A stretch of DNA of 56,470 bases from Pseudomonadota bacterium (GTDB lineage Bacteria; Pseudomonadota; Alphaproteobacteria; Caulobacterales; Caulobacteraceae), in contig CAUJHW010000018.1 in NCBI GenBank assembly GCA_963205005.1, positions 1-56,470 on the forward strand, in the 5' to 3' direction. Under the pieces are notes generated by a model. It did not search any database. It was not told the origin of the DNA and saw only the letters and a list, made by a program, of their open reading frames with translations. Below, piece after piece: positions 1-8,141 of this stretch; position 1 is the first letter of the stretch; every line of letters begins with the position of its first letter. Both the position numbers and the translations under genes were made by a program.

Positions 1-34
1 CGTGCTCGATCAGCATCCGTTCGAGGTCGGTCAC
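1..34 (-). CDS. 5' end of a truncated gene (possibly SnoaL/NTF2-like)
   Basis: Reading leftward, a GTG codon at 34-32 begins one base after the stop of the acyl-CoA ligase and opens a frame MTDLERMLIEH that runs off the window. This tight coupling suggests the next gene of the same operon. The N-terminus resembles the start of many SnoaL/NTF2-like small proteins, but eleven residues cannot establish a family; only the translational coupling is directly visible. Confidence 0.35.
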   Translation of the reverse strand, partial: MTDLERMLIEH

Positions 35-35
35 C

Positions 36-1670
36 TCAGTTCACCTGCCTGTCGCGGCCGTCCCAGTAGGGCGCGCGCAGGTCGCGCTTCAGCACCTTGC
101 CGGTGCCGTTGCGGGGCAGGGCGTCGACGAAGTCCACCGACTTGGGGACCTTGTAGCCGGCGATGCGCTGGCGGGTGAAATCCAGGATCGCGGCCGGATC
201 GGGGGTGATGCCGGCCTTCGGCACGACAACCGCCTTCACCGCCTCGCCCCACTTGGGATCCGGCACCCCGATCACCGCGACCTCGGCGATGTCCGGATGT
301 CCGTACATGGCGTTCTCGACCTCGGCCGGATAGACGTTCTCGCCGCCCGACACGATCATGTCCTTCACCCGGTCGGAGATGAAGACGTAGCCGTCCTCGT
401 CCATCAGCCCGGCGTCGCCTGTGCGCACCCAGCCCCCGGCGGTGATCGTGCGCGCTGTCTCGGCCTCCTGCTTCCAGTAGCCGCGCATGGTGGTCGGCGA
501 CCGGATGCAGATCTCACCCACCACGTTCGGCCCCAGGACCCGGTCGGCCTCCGGATCCATGATGCGGATCTCCGCCCCGGGCACGGCCTTGCCGGCGGAC
601 CGCAGCCGGGGTCCGCCCCCGCGGTGGTCGTCAGCCGGCAGGTAGGTCACCGCTCCGCAGGTCTCGGTCATGCCGTAGAGCTGGACGAAGCCACAGCCGA
701 ACACCTCCACCGCCCGCTCCAGCAGGTCGAGCGGGATCGGTGAGGCCCCGTAGAGAAAGTCGCTCATCGAGGCGAAGTCAGCGCGGCAGACACCCGGATA
801 GTCCAGGATCATCTGGATCGTCGTCGGCACCAGGACGGTCTTGGAGACCCTGTAGGTCTTGATCGTCTCTATAACCGCGGCGTTCTCGAACTCGCGCAGC
901 ACCACGGTGAAGGCGCCGGAATAGACGCCCACAACGCCCCATCCGGTGCCGGAGATGTGGAACACCGGCATGGCCACCATGCTGACGTCGGTCTCATCCC
1001 AGGCATTCCAGTCCATGTCGGCCGGGTAGCCGCCGGGGTTCTTCGCCGCGTGCTCGCTGAAGGCGTAGAAATTGTGGTGGGTGATCTGCACGCCCTTGGG
1101 CCGGCCGGTCGTGCCGCTGGTGTAGAGCTGCACCGCTACGTCGGAAGGATCTACCGCCACGTCCTGGTCGGCGGCCGACTGCCGGTCGCGCCAGGCCTCA
1201 TAGGGTTCGCCGGCGCCGCTCGGACCTTCCATGACCACGATCCTGCGCACGGACGAAAGCTGGCCCACGATCCGCTCGACCAGGCCCGCGCCGTCGCCAT
1301 CGACGAACAGCACCTCGGCCTCGGCGTCATTGGTGATGTAGACCACCTCGGGCTCGGCCAGCCGCCAGTTCACCGGCGTCAGCACCGCCCCGATCCGCAT
1401 CGCGCCAAACAGGATCTCGAAGAAGCGGTCGGAATTCTTGCCCAGATAGGCGACCCGCGAGCCGTGCCGCACGCCCTCGGCAAGCAGGCCGTTGGCCACC
1501 TGCGACGTCTGCCGGTCGAACTGGGCGTAGGTGGTGGTCCTGCCCTCGAACAGGAAGGCCGGCTTGTCGCTGCGGGTGCGGCCATGCAGGCGCGGCGCAT
1601 CGCCCAGGGTGCGTATTTCCGGGAAATAGGCGATCGGCGGCCTGGCGGGCGTGTCGGCGTTATCCGGCAT
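36..1670 (-). CDS. AMP-binding acyl-CoA synthetase/ligase
   Basis: Activates a carboxylic acid to its CoA thioester through an acyl-adenylate, in the cytoplasm. The 544-residue protein has the ANL-family signatures: the P-loop-like YTSGTTGRPKGV, the LYGMTET motif, the GWVRTGDAG hinge region with its Asp, and the C-terminal PRNGTGKVLKRDLR carrying the adenylation lysine. I start at ATG 1670 (MPDNADTPARPP); the longer frame upstream has arginine-rich sequence typical of non-coding extension. It lies 19 bp downstream of the ECF sigma gene on the same strand and ends one base before a further GTG start, so it looks like the middle gene of an operon. The substrate cannot be read from sequence. The neighbouring monooxygenase/esterase/carboxylase genes make a role in activating an acid released during catabolism a reasonable inference. 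Confidence 0.93.
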   Translation of the reverse strand: MPDNADTPARPPIAYFPEIRTLGDAPRLHGRTRSDKPAFLFEGRTTTYAQFDRQTSQVANGLLAEGVRHGSRVAYLGKNSDRFFEILFGAMRIGAVLTPVNWRLAEPEVVYITNDAEAEVLFVDGDGAGLVERIVGQLSSVRRIVVMEGPSGAGEPYEAWRDRQSAADQDVAVDPSDVAVQLYTSGTTGRPKGVQITHHNFYAFSEHAAKNPGGYPADMDWNAWDETDVSMVAMPVFHISGTGWGVVGVYSGAFTVVLREFENAAVIETIKTYRVSKTVLVPTTIQMILDYPGVCRADFASMSDFLYGASPIPLDLLERAVEVFGCGFVQLYGMTETCGAVTYLPADDHRGGGPRLRSAGKAVPGAEIRIMDPEADRVLGPNVVGEICIRSPTTMRGYWKQEAETARTITAGGWVRTGDAGLMDEDGYVFISDRVKDMIVSGGENVYPAEVENAMYGHPDIAEVAVIGVPDPKWGEAVKAVVVPKAGITPDPAAILDFTRQRIAGYKVPKSVDFVDALPRNGTGKVLKRDLRAPYWDGRDRQVN

Positions 1671-1689
1671 GAAACCTTTCCTGACGGTC

Positions 1690-2301
1690 CTAGGCCGCCA
1701 CCGCGGCCGGCGTGAATCGCTCCACGGACCACCAGCTGGCCAACGCATCGGCGGCGATCCGCTTGCCCTTCACGATATGCTTTTCCAGCGTGCTCACGGA
1801 AAGGCCCAGGGTGTCCGACATCTCCTTGTAGGAGAGCTCCTGGACCGTACGCAGCTCAATCACCTGGCGGCAGCGCGGCGGCAGGCTTTCCAGCGCGCGT
1901 CCGTAGGCCATCTCCTGCTCCCGGGCGATCAACGCCTGCTCGACAGTGCCCGCTTCCGGGCCCGTCGCCACGTCGTCCATCAGCGGGGCGGCGAAATCGA
2001 GCGGATTGGAGCGGCGTCCCCGCAACCGGTTCAGCGCGAGCCGGTAGGCGGTCTTGAACAGCACCGCCCGCGGATTGCCATAGACCGACAGGTCGCCGCA
2101 GCGGTGCAGCCGCAGGAACGCCTCCTGAGCCACGTCGTCGGCGTCGGCCTCGCATTTCAGGATTCCGCTGAGATAGCTGCGCAGCCGAAGGTGATCGGCG
2201 CGATAGAGATCGGCGAGCAGGCGCTCCGAGGCGCCTTGCCGCGCGACGGCGGAAGGCGGTCCGTCGCAGCCTCCCGAGCACTCCGTTGCGACGTTCCTCA
2301 C
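1690..2301 (-). CDS. ECF-type RNA polymerase sigma factor
   Basis: A 203-residue sigma-70 family protein of extracytoplasmic function size. Region 2 is visible in the stretch around DADDVAQEAFLRLHRCGD, followed by the core-binding helix with FKTAYRLALNRLRG. Region 4 is the helix-turn-helix around LPPRCRQVIELRTVQELSYKEMS and LGLSVSTLEKHI. The LPPRCRQV and LEKHIVKG wording resembles FecI-like sigma factors. No FecR-like anti-sigma gene is adjacent, and the TonB receptor of this window lacks the N-terminal STN signalling domain, so a classical FecI-FecR-FecA relay is not present here. It is the first gene of a leftward set with the acyl-CoA ligase 19 bp downstream, and it diverges from a TetR gene over about 150 bp. 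Confidence 0.88.
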   Translation of the reverse strand: MRNVATECSGGCDGPPSAVARQGASERLLADLYRADHLRLRSYLSGILKCEADADDVAQEAFLRLHRCGDLSVYGNPRAVLFKTAYRLALNRLRGRRSNPLDFAAPLMDDVATGPEAGTVEQALIAREQEMAYGRALESLPPRCRQVIELRTVQELSYKEMSDTLGLSVSTLEKHIVKGKRIAADALASWWSVERFTPAAVAA

Positions 2302-2453
2302 GGTCCCCTCCGTCGGTCGACAGCGCCACTTTTCGACCCATGGGTAAGTTTGTCAACTCACGGTCGGAAAATCATCCGGCTGGTCGAATGCATACGGTTC
2401 GCTATGATCGCGCTATGCGGGTTGGGCGCGTCCGCGCGTCGAGGGAGCAGTTG

Positions 2454-3089
2454 ATGGTCAAGGCCACGCCGAAGCGCGCCTGGGGCGAAGCGATCCAGAA
2501 CCGCGACGAACAGTTCGAGCTGAAGCGGCAGGTCGTCTTGCGGACCGCGGCGCGGACCTATTCGAGGCGGGGCTTCTACGAGACCACCCTGGTCGACATC
2601 GCCGAGGAGCTGAACGTCTCCAAGCCAACGCTCTATTATTACTTCAAGAACAAGGACGAGATCCTGTTCGAGTGCCACCGCCTAGCCATCGAGGCGGTCA
2701 CCAACCACGACACGCCGATGCCCTCCGCCGAGGAGGCCACGGCCCGCGTTCGGCTGGAGGAATTCCTGCGTCGCTACGTGCGCATGGTGGTGGACGACTT
2801 CGGCACCTGCCTGGTGATGACCGGCGCCAACGCCCTGGAGCCGGAGAATCGCGGCGAGGTGATTCGCGGCCGCCGGCAGATCGACACCATGCTGCGCGAA
2901 ATTCTTGAGCAGGGCCTCGCGGACGGCACCCTCGACTGCCCCGATGTGAAGGTCTCCTCTATGTTCGTCTTCGGGGCGATGAACTGGATTCCGCGCTGGT
3001 ATCACGCCGACGGGGCGATGAGCCTGGATGAGCTGACCGACCGGCTGATCGCCTTCGTCATGCGCGCTGTGGCGCCGCCCAGGGCCTGA
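2454..3089 (+). CDS. TetR/AcrR family transcriptional regulator
   Basis: A 211-residue repressor. The N-terminal DNA-binding domain is clear: TYSRRGFYETTLVDIAEELN, then VSKPTLYYYFKNKDEI, the standard TetR recognition-helix signature. The C-terminal ligand-binding half is variable, with FLRRYVRMVV and later FGAMNWIPRWYH, a feature common in TetR_C_33 (FadR/KstR2-like) members that sense acyl-CoA-type ligands. I choose ATG 2454 because a GGGAG ribosome-binding site lies about 8 bases upstream; an in-frame upstream extension has poor protein character. It is divergent from the sigma factor and 4 bp upstream of the kinase gene, so it probably heads the kinase/phospho-lyase operon and may autoregulate. 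No copy of the 12-bp catabolic box was found at its promoter. Confidence 0.92.
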   Translation: MVKATPKRAWGEAIQNRDEQFELKRQVVLRTAARTYSRRGFYETTLVDIAEELNVSKPTLYYYFKNKDEILFECHRLAIEAVTNHDTPMPSAEEATARVRLEEFLRRYVRMVVDDFGTCLVMTGANALEPENRGEVIRGRRQIDTMLREILEQGLADGTLDCPDVKVSSMFVFGAMNWIPRWYHADGAMSLDELTDRLIAFVMRAVAPPRA

Positions 3090-3093
3090 CCGC

Positions 3094-4125
3094 GTGAGCG
3101 AGGCCGATCCGCTGTTCACCACCCCGGCCCCCCGGCTCTCGACCGAGGCGGCCGAAGTCCTGGCCAGGGCGCGCTTCGGCGTCGTGGGGCGGGCGCGGGC
3201 CCTGACCAGCGAGCGGGACCTTAACTTCCGCATCCGCGCCGAGGATGGCCGCACCTACGTCCTGAAGGTCGCCAACGCCGCCGAGGAGGCCGCGGTCCTC
3301 GACTTCCAGAACCGCGCCCTGGACCACATCGCCGCCGCCGATCCCGACCTGCCGACCCCCCGTGTCGTCCCGACGACGGACGGCGCGGCCATGTTCGAGT
3401 CACAGGGCTCGCTGGTCCGCCTGCTCACCTGGCTGGACGGGACCATGCTGCACGAGGTGGAGCGCACGCCGGCGCTGCGGGCCGGCCTGGGGGTCATGCA
3501 TGCCCGCCTCGGTTTGGCGCTGAAAGGGTTCGATCACCCTGCGGCGGGCTATTCCCTCCTGTGGGACCTGAAGGGCGCGGCCGGACTGCGCACGCTGCTG
3601 CCCCATGCCACAGACGCCGGACGTCAGGAACTCGCGGAACACGCCCTCACGCGCTTCGACACCCGGGTGGGGCCCGTGCTGTCCGACCTGCGCGCGCAGG
3701 TGATCCACAACGACCTCAACTTTCACAACGTGGTCGTGGACGCGGCGAATCCCGCGCGGGTCAGCGGCATCCTCGACTTCGGCGACATGGTGCGCAGCCC
3801 GCTGATCTGCGACGTGGCGGTGGCCGCGGCCTATCACGTCCGCGCCGACGAACACCCGCTGGCCGACGCGGCCGAATACGTGGCCGCCTACCATGCGCTC
3901 TGCCCCTTGCAGGATGTTGAACTTGAGGTGCTCGGTGACCTGATCTCCACCCGCCTGGCCATGTCGGTGCTGATCAGCGGCTGGCGCGCCGCCGATCATC
4001 CGGAGAACCGCGAGTACATCCTGCGCAACGAACCCGCGGCCCACGCCGGGCTGAAGGCGCTCGGGCGGTTGCCGCCGGAGGCCGCCGCCGACATCCTGCG
4101 CCGCGCCTGCGGAGACCCCAGATGA
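3094..4125 (+). CDS. APH-family small-molecule kinase (hydroxylysine-kinase-like)
   Basis: A 343-residue aminoglycoside-phosphotransferase-fold kinase. The catalytic loop is VIHNDLNFHNVVV and the Mg-binding segment is GILDFGDM, both canonical; the N-lobe has LNFRIRAEDGRTYVLKVAN with the ATP-binding lysine. The start is GTG 3094, 4 bp after the TetR stop, and the end overlaps the aminotransferase start by ATGA. Kinases of this type, coupled to or fused with a class III PLP enzyme, phosphorylate a hydroxyamine or hydroxy-amino acid that the partner then eliminates; 5-hydroxylysine kinase with its phospho-lyase and the ethanolamine-phosphate pathway are the named precedents. The actual substrate here is unknown. 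An antibiotic-resistance role is unlikely given the coupling. Confidence 0.85.
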   Translation: MSEADPLFTTPAPRLSTEAAEVLARARFGVVGRARALTSERDLNFRIRAEDGRTYVLKVANAAEEAAVLDFQNRALDHIAAADPDLPTPRVVPTTDGAAMFESQGSLVRLLTWLDGTMLHEVERTPALRAGLGVMHARLGLALKGFDHPAAGYSLLWDLKGAAGLRTLLPHATDAGRQELAEHALTRFDTRVGPVLSDLRAQVIHNDLNFHNVVVDAANPARVSGILDFGDMVRSPLICDVAVAAAYHVRADEHPLADAAEYVAAYHALCPLQDVELEVLGDLISTRLAMSVLISGWRAADHPENREYILRNEPAAHAGLKALGRLPPEAAADILRRACGDPR

Positions 4126-5336
4126 GCATGATCAACGCCTACAGCCCGGGCGCCGACATCAGTCCGGAGGACCGCGCCCTGATCGCGCGCCGCGAGGCGG
4201 TGCTGGGCCCCGCCTACCGCCTGTTCTACGAGCGGCCCGTCCACGTGGTGCGCGGGGAGGGGGTCTGGCTCTACGGTCCGGGCGGCGAGGCCTATCTCGA
4301 CGTCTACAACAACGTCGCCTGCGTCGGGCACAGCCACCCCCGGGTCGTCGAGGCCATCGCCCGCCAGGCGGCGACGCTGAACACCCATACCCGCTACCTG
4401 ACCGATCTGGTGGTCGACTACGCCGAGCGGCTGGCCGCCATCCTGCCGCCCGAGCTGGGCCGGCTGATGTTCACCTGCACCGGCAGCGAGGCCAACGACC
4501 TGGCCCTGCGCATCGCCCGCGCCCGCACTGGCGGGACCGGCGTCATCGTCACCGCCAACGCCTATCACGGCGTCACCGCCGCCATTGCCGAGCTGTCACC
4601 CTCGCTGGGCCCCGCGAACCCACTGGGCGACCATGTGCGCGTCGTGCCGGTGGTGGGCTTTGCCGCCGCGGTGCGCGCGGCGCTGGCGGACATGCAGGCC
4701 AGCGGCATCCGCCCGGCGGCTCTGCTGGTCGATACGATCTTCTCCAGCGACGGGGTCTTCGACGATGTCCCGGACTTCGGTGAGGCGGTCGCCGCCGTCC
4801 GCGCCGCGGGCGGCATCTTCATCGCCGACGAAGTGCAGGCGGGCTTCAGCCGCACAGGCGTCGCCTGGGGCTTCCAGCGTCACGGCCTGAGCCCCGACCT
4901 GGTGACCATGGGCAAACCGATGGGCAACGGCCATCCGGTCGCCGGCGTCGCCGCCCGGCCCGAGGTGGTCGAGGCCTTCGGGCGGGAGGTGCGCTACTTC
5001 AACACCTTCGGCGGCAATCCGGTGTCCTGCGCCGCAGGGCTGGCGGTGCTCGACGTCATCCGCGATGAGGGACTGGAGGCCAATGCGCGCGAAGTCGGCG
5101 CCTATCTCCGCGAGCGCCTCGCGCCGTTCGGCGGCGTACGGGGCGCCGGGCTGTTCGTCGGCCTGCAGCTGGAAAGCGCCGATGAGGCCACACGCGTCGT
5201 CCAGGCCCTGCGCGAGCGCCGCGTACTGATCAGCGCCACGGGGCCGCGCGGCGACGCACTCAAGATCCGCCCGCCACTGGTGTTCAGCCGGGCCAACGCC
5301 GACCAGTTCATCGAGGCGCTGTCGGCGGTCGTCTAG
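4122..5336 (+). CDS. Class III PLP enzyme, phospho-lyase-like (ETNPPL/PHYKPL type)
   Basis: A 404-residue class III aminotransferase-fold enzyme. The PLP site is complete: TGSEAND for phosphate binding, the Asp-Glu pair in IFIADEVQAGFSRTG (D236/E237) and the Schiff-base lysine K265 in TMGKPMGNGHPVAG. That last motif is the wording seen in the ethanolamine-phosphate and phosphohydroxylysine phospho-lyases rather than in ordinary omega-transaminases. The upstream gene is a kinase overlapping it by 4 bp, which fits phosphorylation followed by PLP-dependent phosphate elimination to an aldehyde plus ammonia. The class assignment is strong; phospho-lyase activity is an inference from the motif and the kinase coupling. 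It meets the C45 gene tail to tail with overlapping stop codons. Confidence 0.9.
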   Translation: MSMINAYSPGADISPEDRALIARREAVLGPAYRLFYERPVHVVRGEGVWLYGPGGEAYLDVYNNVACVGHSHPRVVEAIARQAATLNTHTRYLTDLVVDYAERLAAILPPELGRLMFTCTGSEANDLALRIARARTGGTGVIVTANAYHGVTAAIAELSPSLGPANPLGDHVRVVPVVGFAAAVRAALADMQASGIRPAALLVDTIFSSDGVFDDVPDFGEAVAAVRAAGGIFIADEVQAGFSRTGVAWGFQRHGLSPDLVTMGKPMGNGHPVAGVAARPEVVEAFGREVRYFNTFGGNPVSCAAGLAVLDVIRDEGLEANAREVGAYLRERLAPFGGVRGAGLFVGLQLESADEATRVVQALRERRVLISATGPRGDALKIRPPLVFSRANADQFIEALSAVV

Positions 5337-6433
5337 TCGAAGCCGAACTCGCGGAAGGCCGTCGTGTGCGGCGGGCCGGAGGCGATCCGCCAGCGCGGGT
5401 CGCCGCGCTTCAATTCGAAGATGTTGCAGGCCAGGGTGAAGCCGATCTGCTGGTCTTCCAGGTTGACCCCGCCGCCGCGCGAGACGGGGTAGTCGGCGTC
5501 ATCGCGAGAGGACAGCACCGCCCGCAGATCCTCTGCGCCCGGGGCGTCCAGACCCTGCAGACGCTGGTGCAGCGCGGCGTGGCGCAGGTAGCTCGACCGG
5601 GATGGCCGTCCCGCCGTCGCGCCCCAGTCCTCGCAGATCAGCGGGTGGTTGGTGTGATAGGCCGCGCGGCCGGGCCGGTAGGGCGTCGATACCCCGGCCG
5701 AGCGCTCGATCATCGCAACGCCGTCGGGGTCGCCCATCACCCAGTTCAGGCCCACCGCGTGCGGGGTCCGGTCCACCCGGGCGATGGCCGCTTCCAGCGT
5801 CCGGCTTTCCAGCAGTTGCCGATAGATCGCGTAGATCGGCAGACCCCCGGGGTCAGTCCTCAGCTGGGTCAGGGTGTTGTCGCAGACCGCGAAGCCGTGG
5901 CTGTTCATCCCCATGAGCGAGATCATGCCCGGCACGGAGAGCGCCATGACCTCGCCCTCGCCGTCCGCCGTCGGACAGCGCAGCAGCACCTGGAAGCCGT
6001 CCAGGAACTGGGCAAGGTCGAGGTTCTGGGCGATCCTGCCTGGTCGTCCGGGGCCGGGCGGGACCACGATGGTCGAGCAGGCCTCGCCGTCCCGCGCCGG
6101 CGCCTGGCGAGCGAACAGCGGCGCCCACTCGAACTCCTCGTTGACGTGCTGGAAGGCCAGCAGGGCCCGCGGGTCCGCGCCCGAGCCCTCGGCGATGCCG
6201 CGCACTTCGTCCAGCACCTCCGGCGCCAGCCGCGCCGTGGTCGCCTCATAGGCCGTCGCCTGGAAGAACAGCTCGACGTAGCGCCGCCGTTCGACGCCGT
6301 AGCCCTGCTCCAGACTATCGCCCCAGCGCTCCAGCAGCTCGGCGATACGCGCCCTGAAATACTCGCCGTGCATCCGCCCGCGCGCCCGGGGGCCGCCCTC
6401 GAGGCAGACGATCTTCAGCTCATCGGTGTCCAT
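5333..6433 (-). CDS. C45-family autoproteolytic acyltransferase/hydrolase
   Basis: A 366-residue Ntn-hydrolase related to acyl-coenzyme A:6-aminopenicillanic acid acyltransferase and choloylglycine-type enzymes. The N-terminal GGPRARGRMHGEYF segment is the family opening, and the GEACSTIVV motif places the likely self-processing nucleophile at Cys119, after which the fold continues with RIAQNLD, SVPGMISLMGMNSHGFAVCDN and YHTNHPL. Expected reaction: amide formation or hydrolysis between an acyl group and a beta-lactam- or amino-acid-like amine after autocleavage before Cys119. It is the last gene of the leftward run thiolase to C45 (47-bp gap) and overlaps the phospho-lyase stop. Its substrate is unknown; an acyl-amide in the same catabolic route is possible. 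Confidence 0.85.
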   Translation of the reverse strand: MDTDELKIVCLEGGPRARGRMHGEYFRARIAELLERWGDSLEQGYGVERRRYVELFFQATAYEATTARLAPEVLDEVRGIAEGSGADPRALLAFQHVNEEFEWAPLFARQAPARDGEACSTIVVPPGPGRPGRIAQNLDLAQFLDGFQVLLRCPTADGEGEVMALSVPGMISLMGMNSHGFAVCDNTLTQLRTDPGGLPIYAIYRQLLESRTLEAAIARVDRTPHAVGLNWVMGDPDGVAMIERSAGVSTPYRPGRAAYHTNHPLICEDWGATAGRPSRSSYLRHAALHQRLQGLDAPGAEDLRAVLSSRDDADYPVSRGGGVNLEDQQIGFTLACNIFELKRGDPRWRIASGPPHTTAFREFGFD

Positions 6434-6479
6434 GGCCTGCAGACACGCCGCGCCGCGAAAGCCTCCACCGAAGCGAAGG

Positions 6480-8018
6480 TCAGTCCGCGAAGCCGGTGAT
6501 CGTGACCCGCCCGTCCTCGCCGGCCGCCGCCTGGATGCGACGGCCGAGCGGATCCTTCGCGATCATCTCGCCCACGACAGCGGCGTCATCGGCAGCGGTC
6601 ATGGCCAGGACCCGGTCGCCGGACGGCGCGCGGGCGACGACCGTGCCGCGCGGGGCCGGGCCGCTGTAGTCGATGGTGTAGGTCTCTACAGCGGCCTCCC
6701 CGGTGTAGGCGCCGGCAAGCGGCGGCGCCGGCCAGGCGTTCACCTCGGCCTGCAGCGGCGCGGAGTCGAACGCCGAGAACGGGCGGGGCTTCGAGGCATA
6801 GACGCCCACCGAGTACTTCGAAAGGAACCCGCCGTTGGCGCCCAGCAGGCCCAGGGCGCCAGGCCGGTCCCGCAGCCTTCGGATCAGTTCGGCGATGGCG
6901 TGCATGGAGTAGTTGTTCCCGGCCCCACCGAAGAACGGCAGGCCGCCCGTCACCGTCAGCCCGCGCGGATCATCCGGCGCCAGGCCCAGGCCGTCGCAGA
7001 TGTTGAACACCGCGATCGGGAAGCAGGAGTAGAGGTCGAACACGTCAATGTCGGCCAGCGAAACGCCGGCCACGTCCAGCGCCCGCTTCATCGCGGCCAC
7101 CGAGGCCGGGCTGCGTGACAGGTCCTGGCGCTCCACGGGCGTGCGTTCCTTCACGTCGGCGCCGCCCCACAGGTAGATCCAGCGATCCTCCGGGATGCCG
7201 AGCGCCCTGGCGCGGCCCACCGAGGTCATCAGCACGGCGGCGCCCTGGTTGGCCTGGTCCCGCGCCACCATGCGGCGGGGGAAAGGATCGCTGGTCAGGC
7301 GATTTGGCCCGGTGACGGTGGCCAGTTCCTCAGGCGTGAAAACCTGCTGGCTCATGGCGTGCGGGTTTTCGTGGGCGACCTCGGTGAACGGCGCAAACAG
7401 CCGGCCCATGTCGAGGGCGTAGCTCGCCCGGTCCTTGCCCAGGCGCGCCCGGCGGGCGTTCTCGAACAGGGCGTAGACCTGGATCGGGGTGCGTGCGCCG
7501 TGACCCGCGAGGTCGCGGGTGAGCAGGCCGTCCATGCCATAGCCGCGGTCCTCGAGCTGGCCCTCGACCTCTTCCTTCCAGTCGCGGGTCTCGCCCTTGC
7601 CGGCGAGGTGGCGGACGGTCGATATGGCTTCGGAGCCCACCATCAGGGCCATCTCCATCTCGCCGGCGGCGATGGCGTGGGCGAACTCATTGACCAGATG
7701 CTGCGGCCCCTGTCCGCCGACGACTTCCCAGATGGCTCGGGCCGGATCGGCGCCGATCCGCTTCGCCACCGAGCGGGGGAAGTTGTTGGATGCGCCGAAG
7801 GGCGCCTGCGCGCCTGGCCCGGAAACTTCAAACTGACGGATCGCGGCGATCACATCGACCTTGCCGGCCAGGCCGGCCACACCGGTGTCGGCCAGCGCCG
7901 CCTCGGCGGCCCGGGCGGCCAGCGCCACGGGGGAAAGGGCCTGATAGTCCGGCGCGTCGATCCGCTCCGAGGCTTCGCCGACGCCGATGATGATGGGGGT
8001 GTTGTCGGGAACGGTCAT
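6480..8018 (-). CDS. SCP2/thiolase-superfamily protein without the canonical nucleophile
   Basis: A 512-residue thiolase-fold protein annotated in many genomes as acetyl-CoA acetyltransferase. The N-terminal PIIIGVGEASER and FDLYSCFPIAVFNICDGLGL segments and the C-terminal NGGFLSKYSVGVYASKP are typical of this actinobacterial/proteobacterial subgroup, followed by an OB-fold-like tail of about 80 residues. Where catalytic thiolases have a C-x-SG motif on the nucleophile elbow, this protein reads VVGGQGPQHLVNEFA, so the usual Cys is missing; the C-terminal CxG loop is also absent. It may need a partner, use another residue, or bind acyl-CoA without thiolysis. It lies 123 bp downstream of the esterase on the same strand, in the presumed ketone-degradation cluster. 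Confidence 0.82.
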   Translation of the reverse strand: MTVPDNTPIIIGVGEASERIDAPDYQALSPVALAARAAEAALADTGVAGLAGKVDVIAAIRQFEVSGPGAQAPFGASNNFPRSVAKRIGADPARAIWEVVGGQGPQHLVNEFAHAIAAGEMEMALMVGSEAISTVRHLAGKGETRDWKEEVEGQLEDRGYGMDGLLTRDLAGHGARTPIQVYALFENARRARLGKDRASYALDMGRLFAPFTEVAHENPHAMSQQVFTPEELATVTGPNRLTSDPFPRRMVARDQANQGAAVLMTSVGRARALGIPEDRWIYLWGGADVKERTPVERQDLSRSPASVAAMKRALDVAGVSLADIDVFDLYSCFPIAVFNICDGLGLAPDDPRGLTVTGGLPFFGGAGNNYSMHAIAELIRRLRDRPGALGLLGANGGFLSKYSVGVYASKPRPFSAFDSAPLQAEVNAWPAPPLAGAYTGEAAVETYTIDYSGPAPRGTVVARAPSGDRVLAMTAADDAAVVGEMIAKDPLGRRIQAAAGEDGRVTITGFAD

Positions 8019-8141
8019 GCTTCCTCACGCGCGGGCGGGCGACCAACGCCCGGATCAGGTCAGGCGTCGCCGAAAGGCCCTTCCTTACATGGCTGACGCA
8101 GCGTCGGAGAATAGGCTCTGCGCGCCGCAAGTCCTGGGGGT

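Noticed and set aside
3094-4125. Aminoglycoside-resistance phosphotransferase
   Set aside because: The fold is shared, but the 4-bp overlap with a phospho-lyase-like gene argues for a metabolic kinase.
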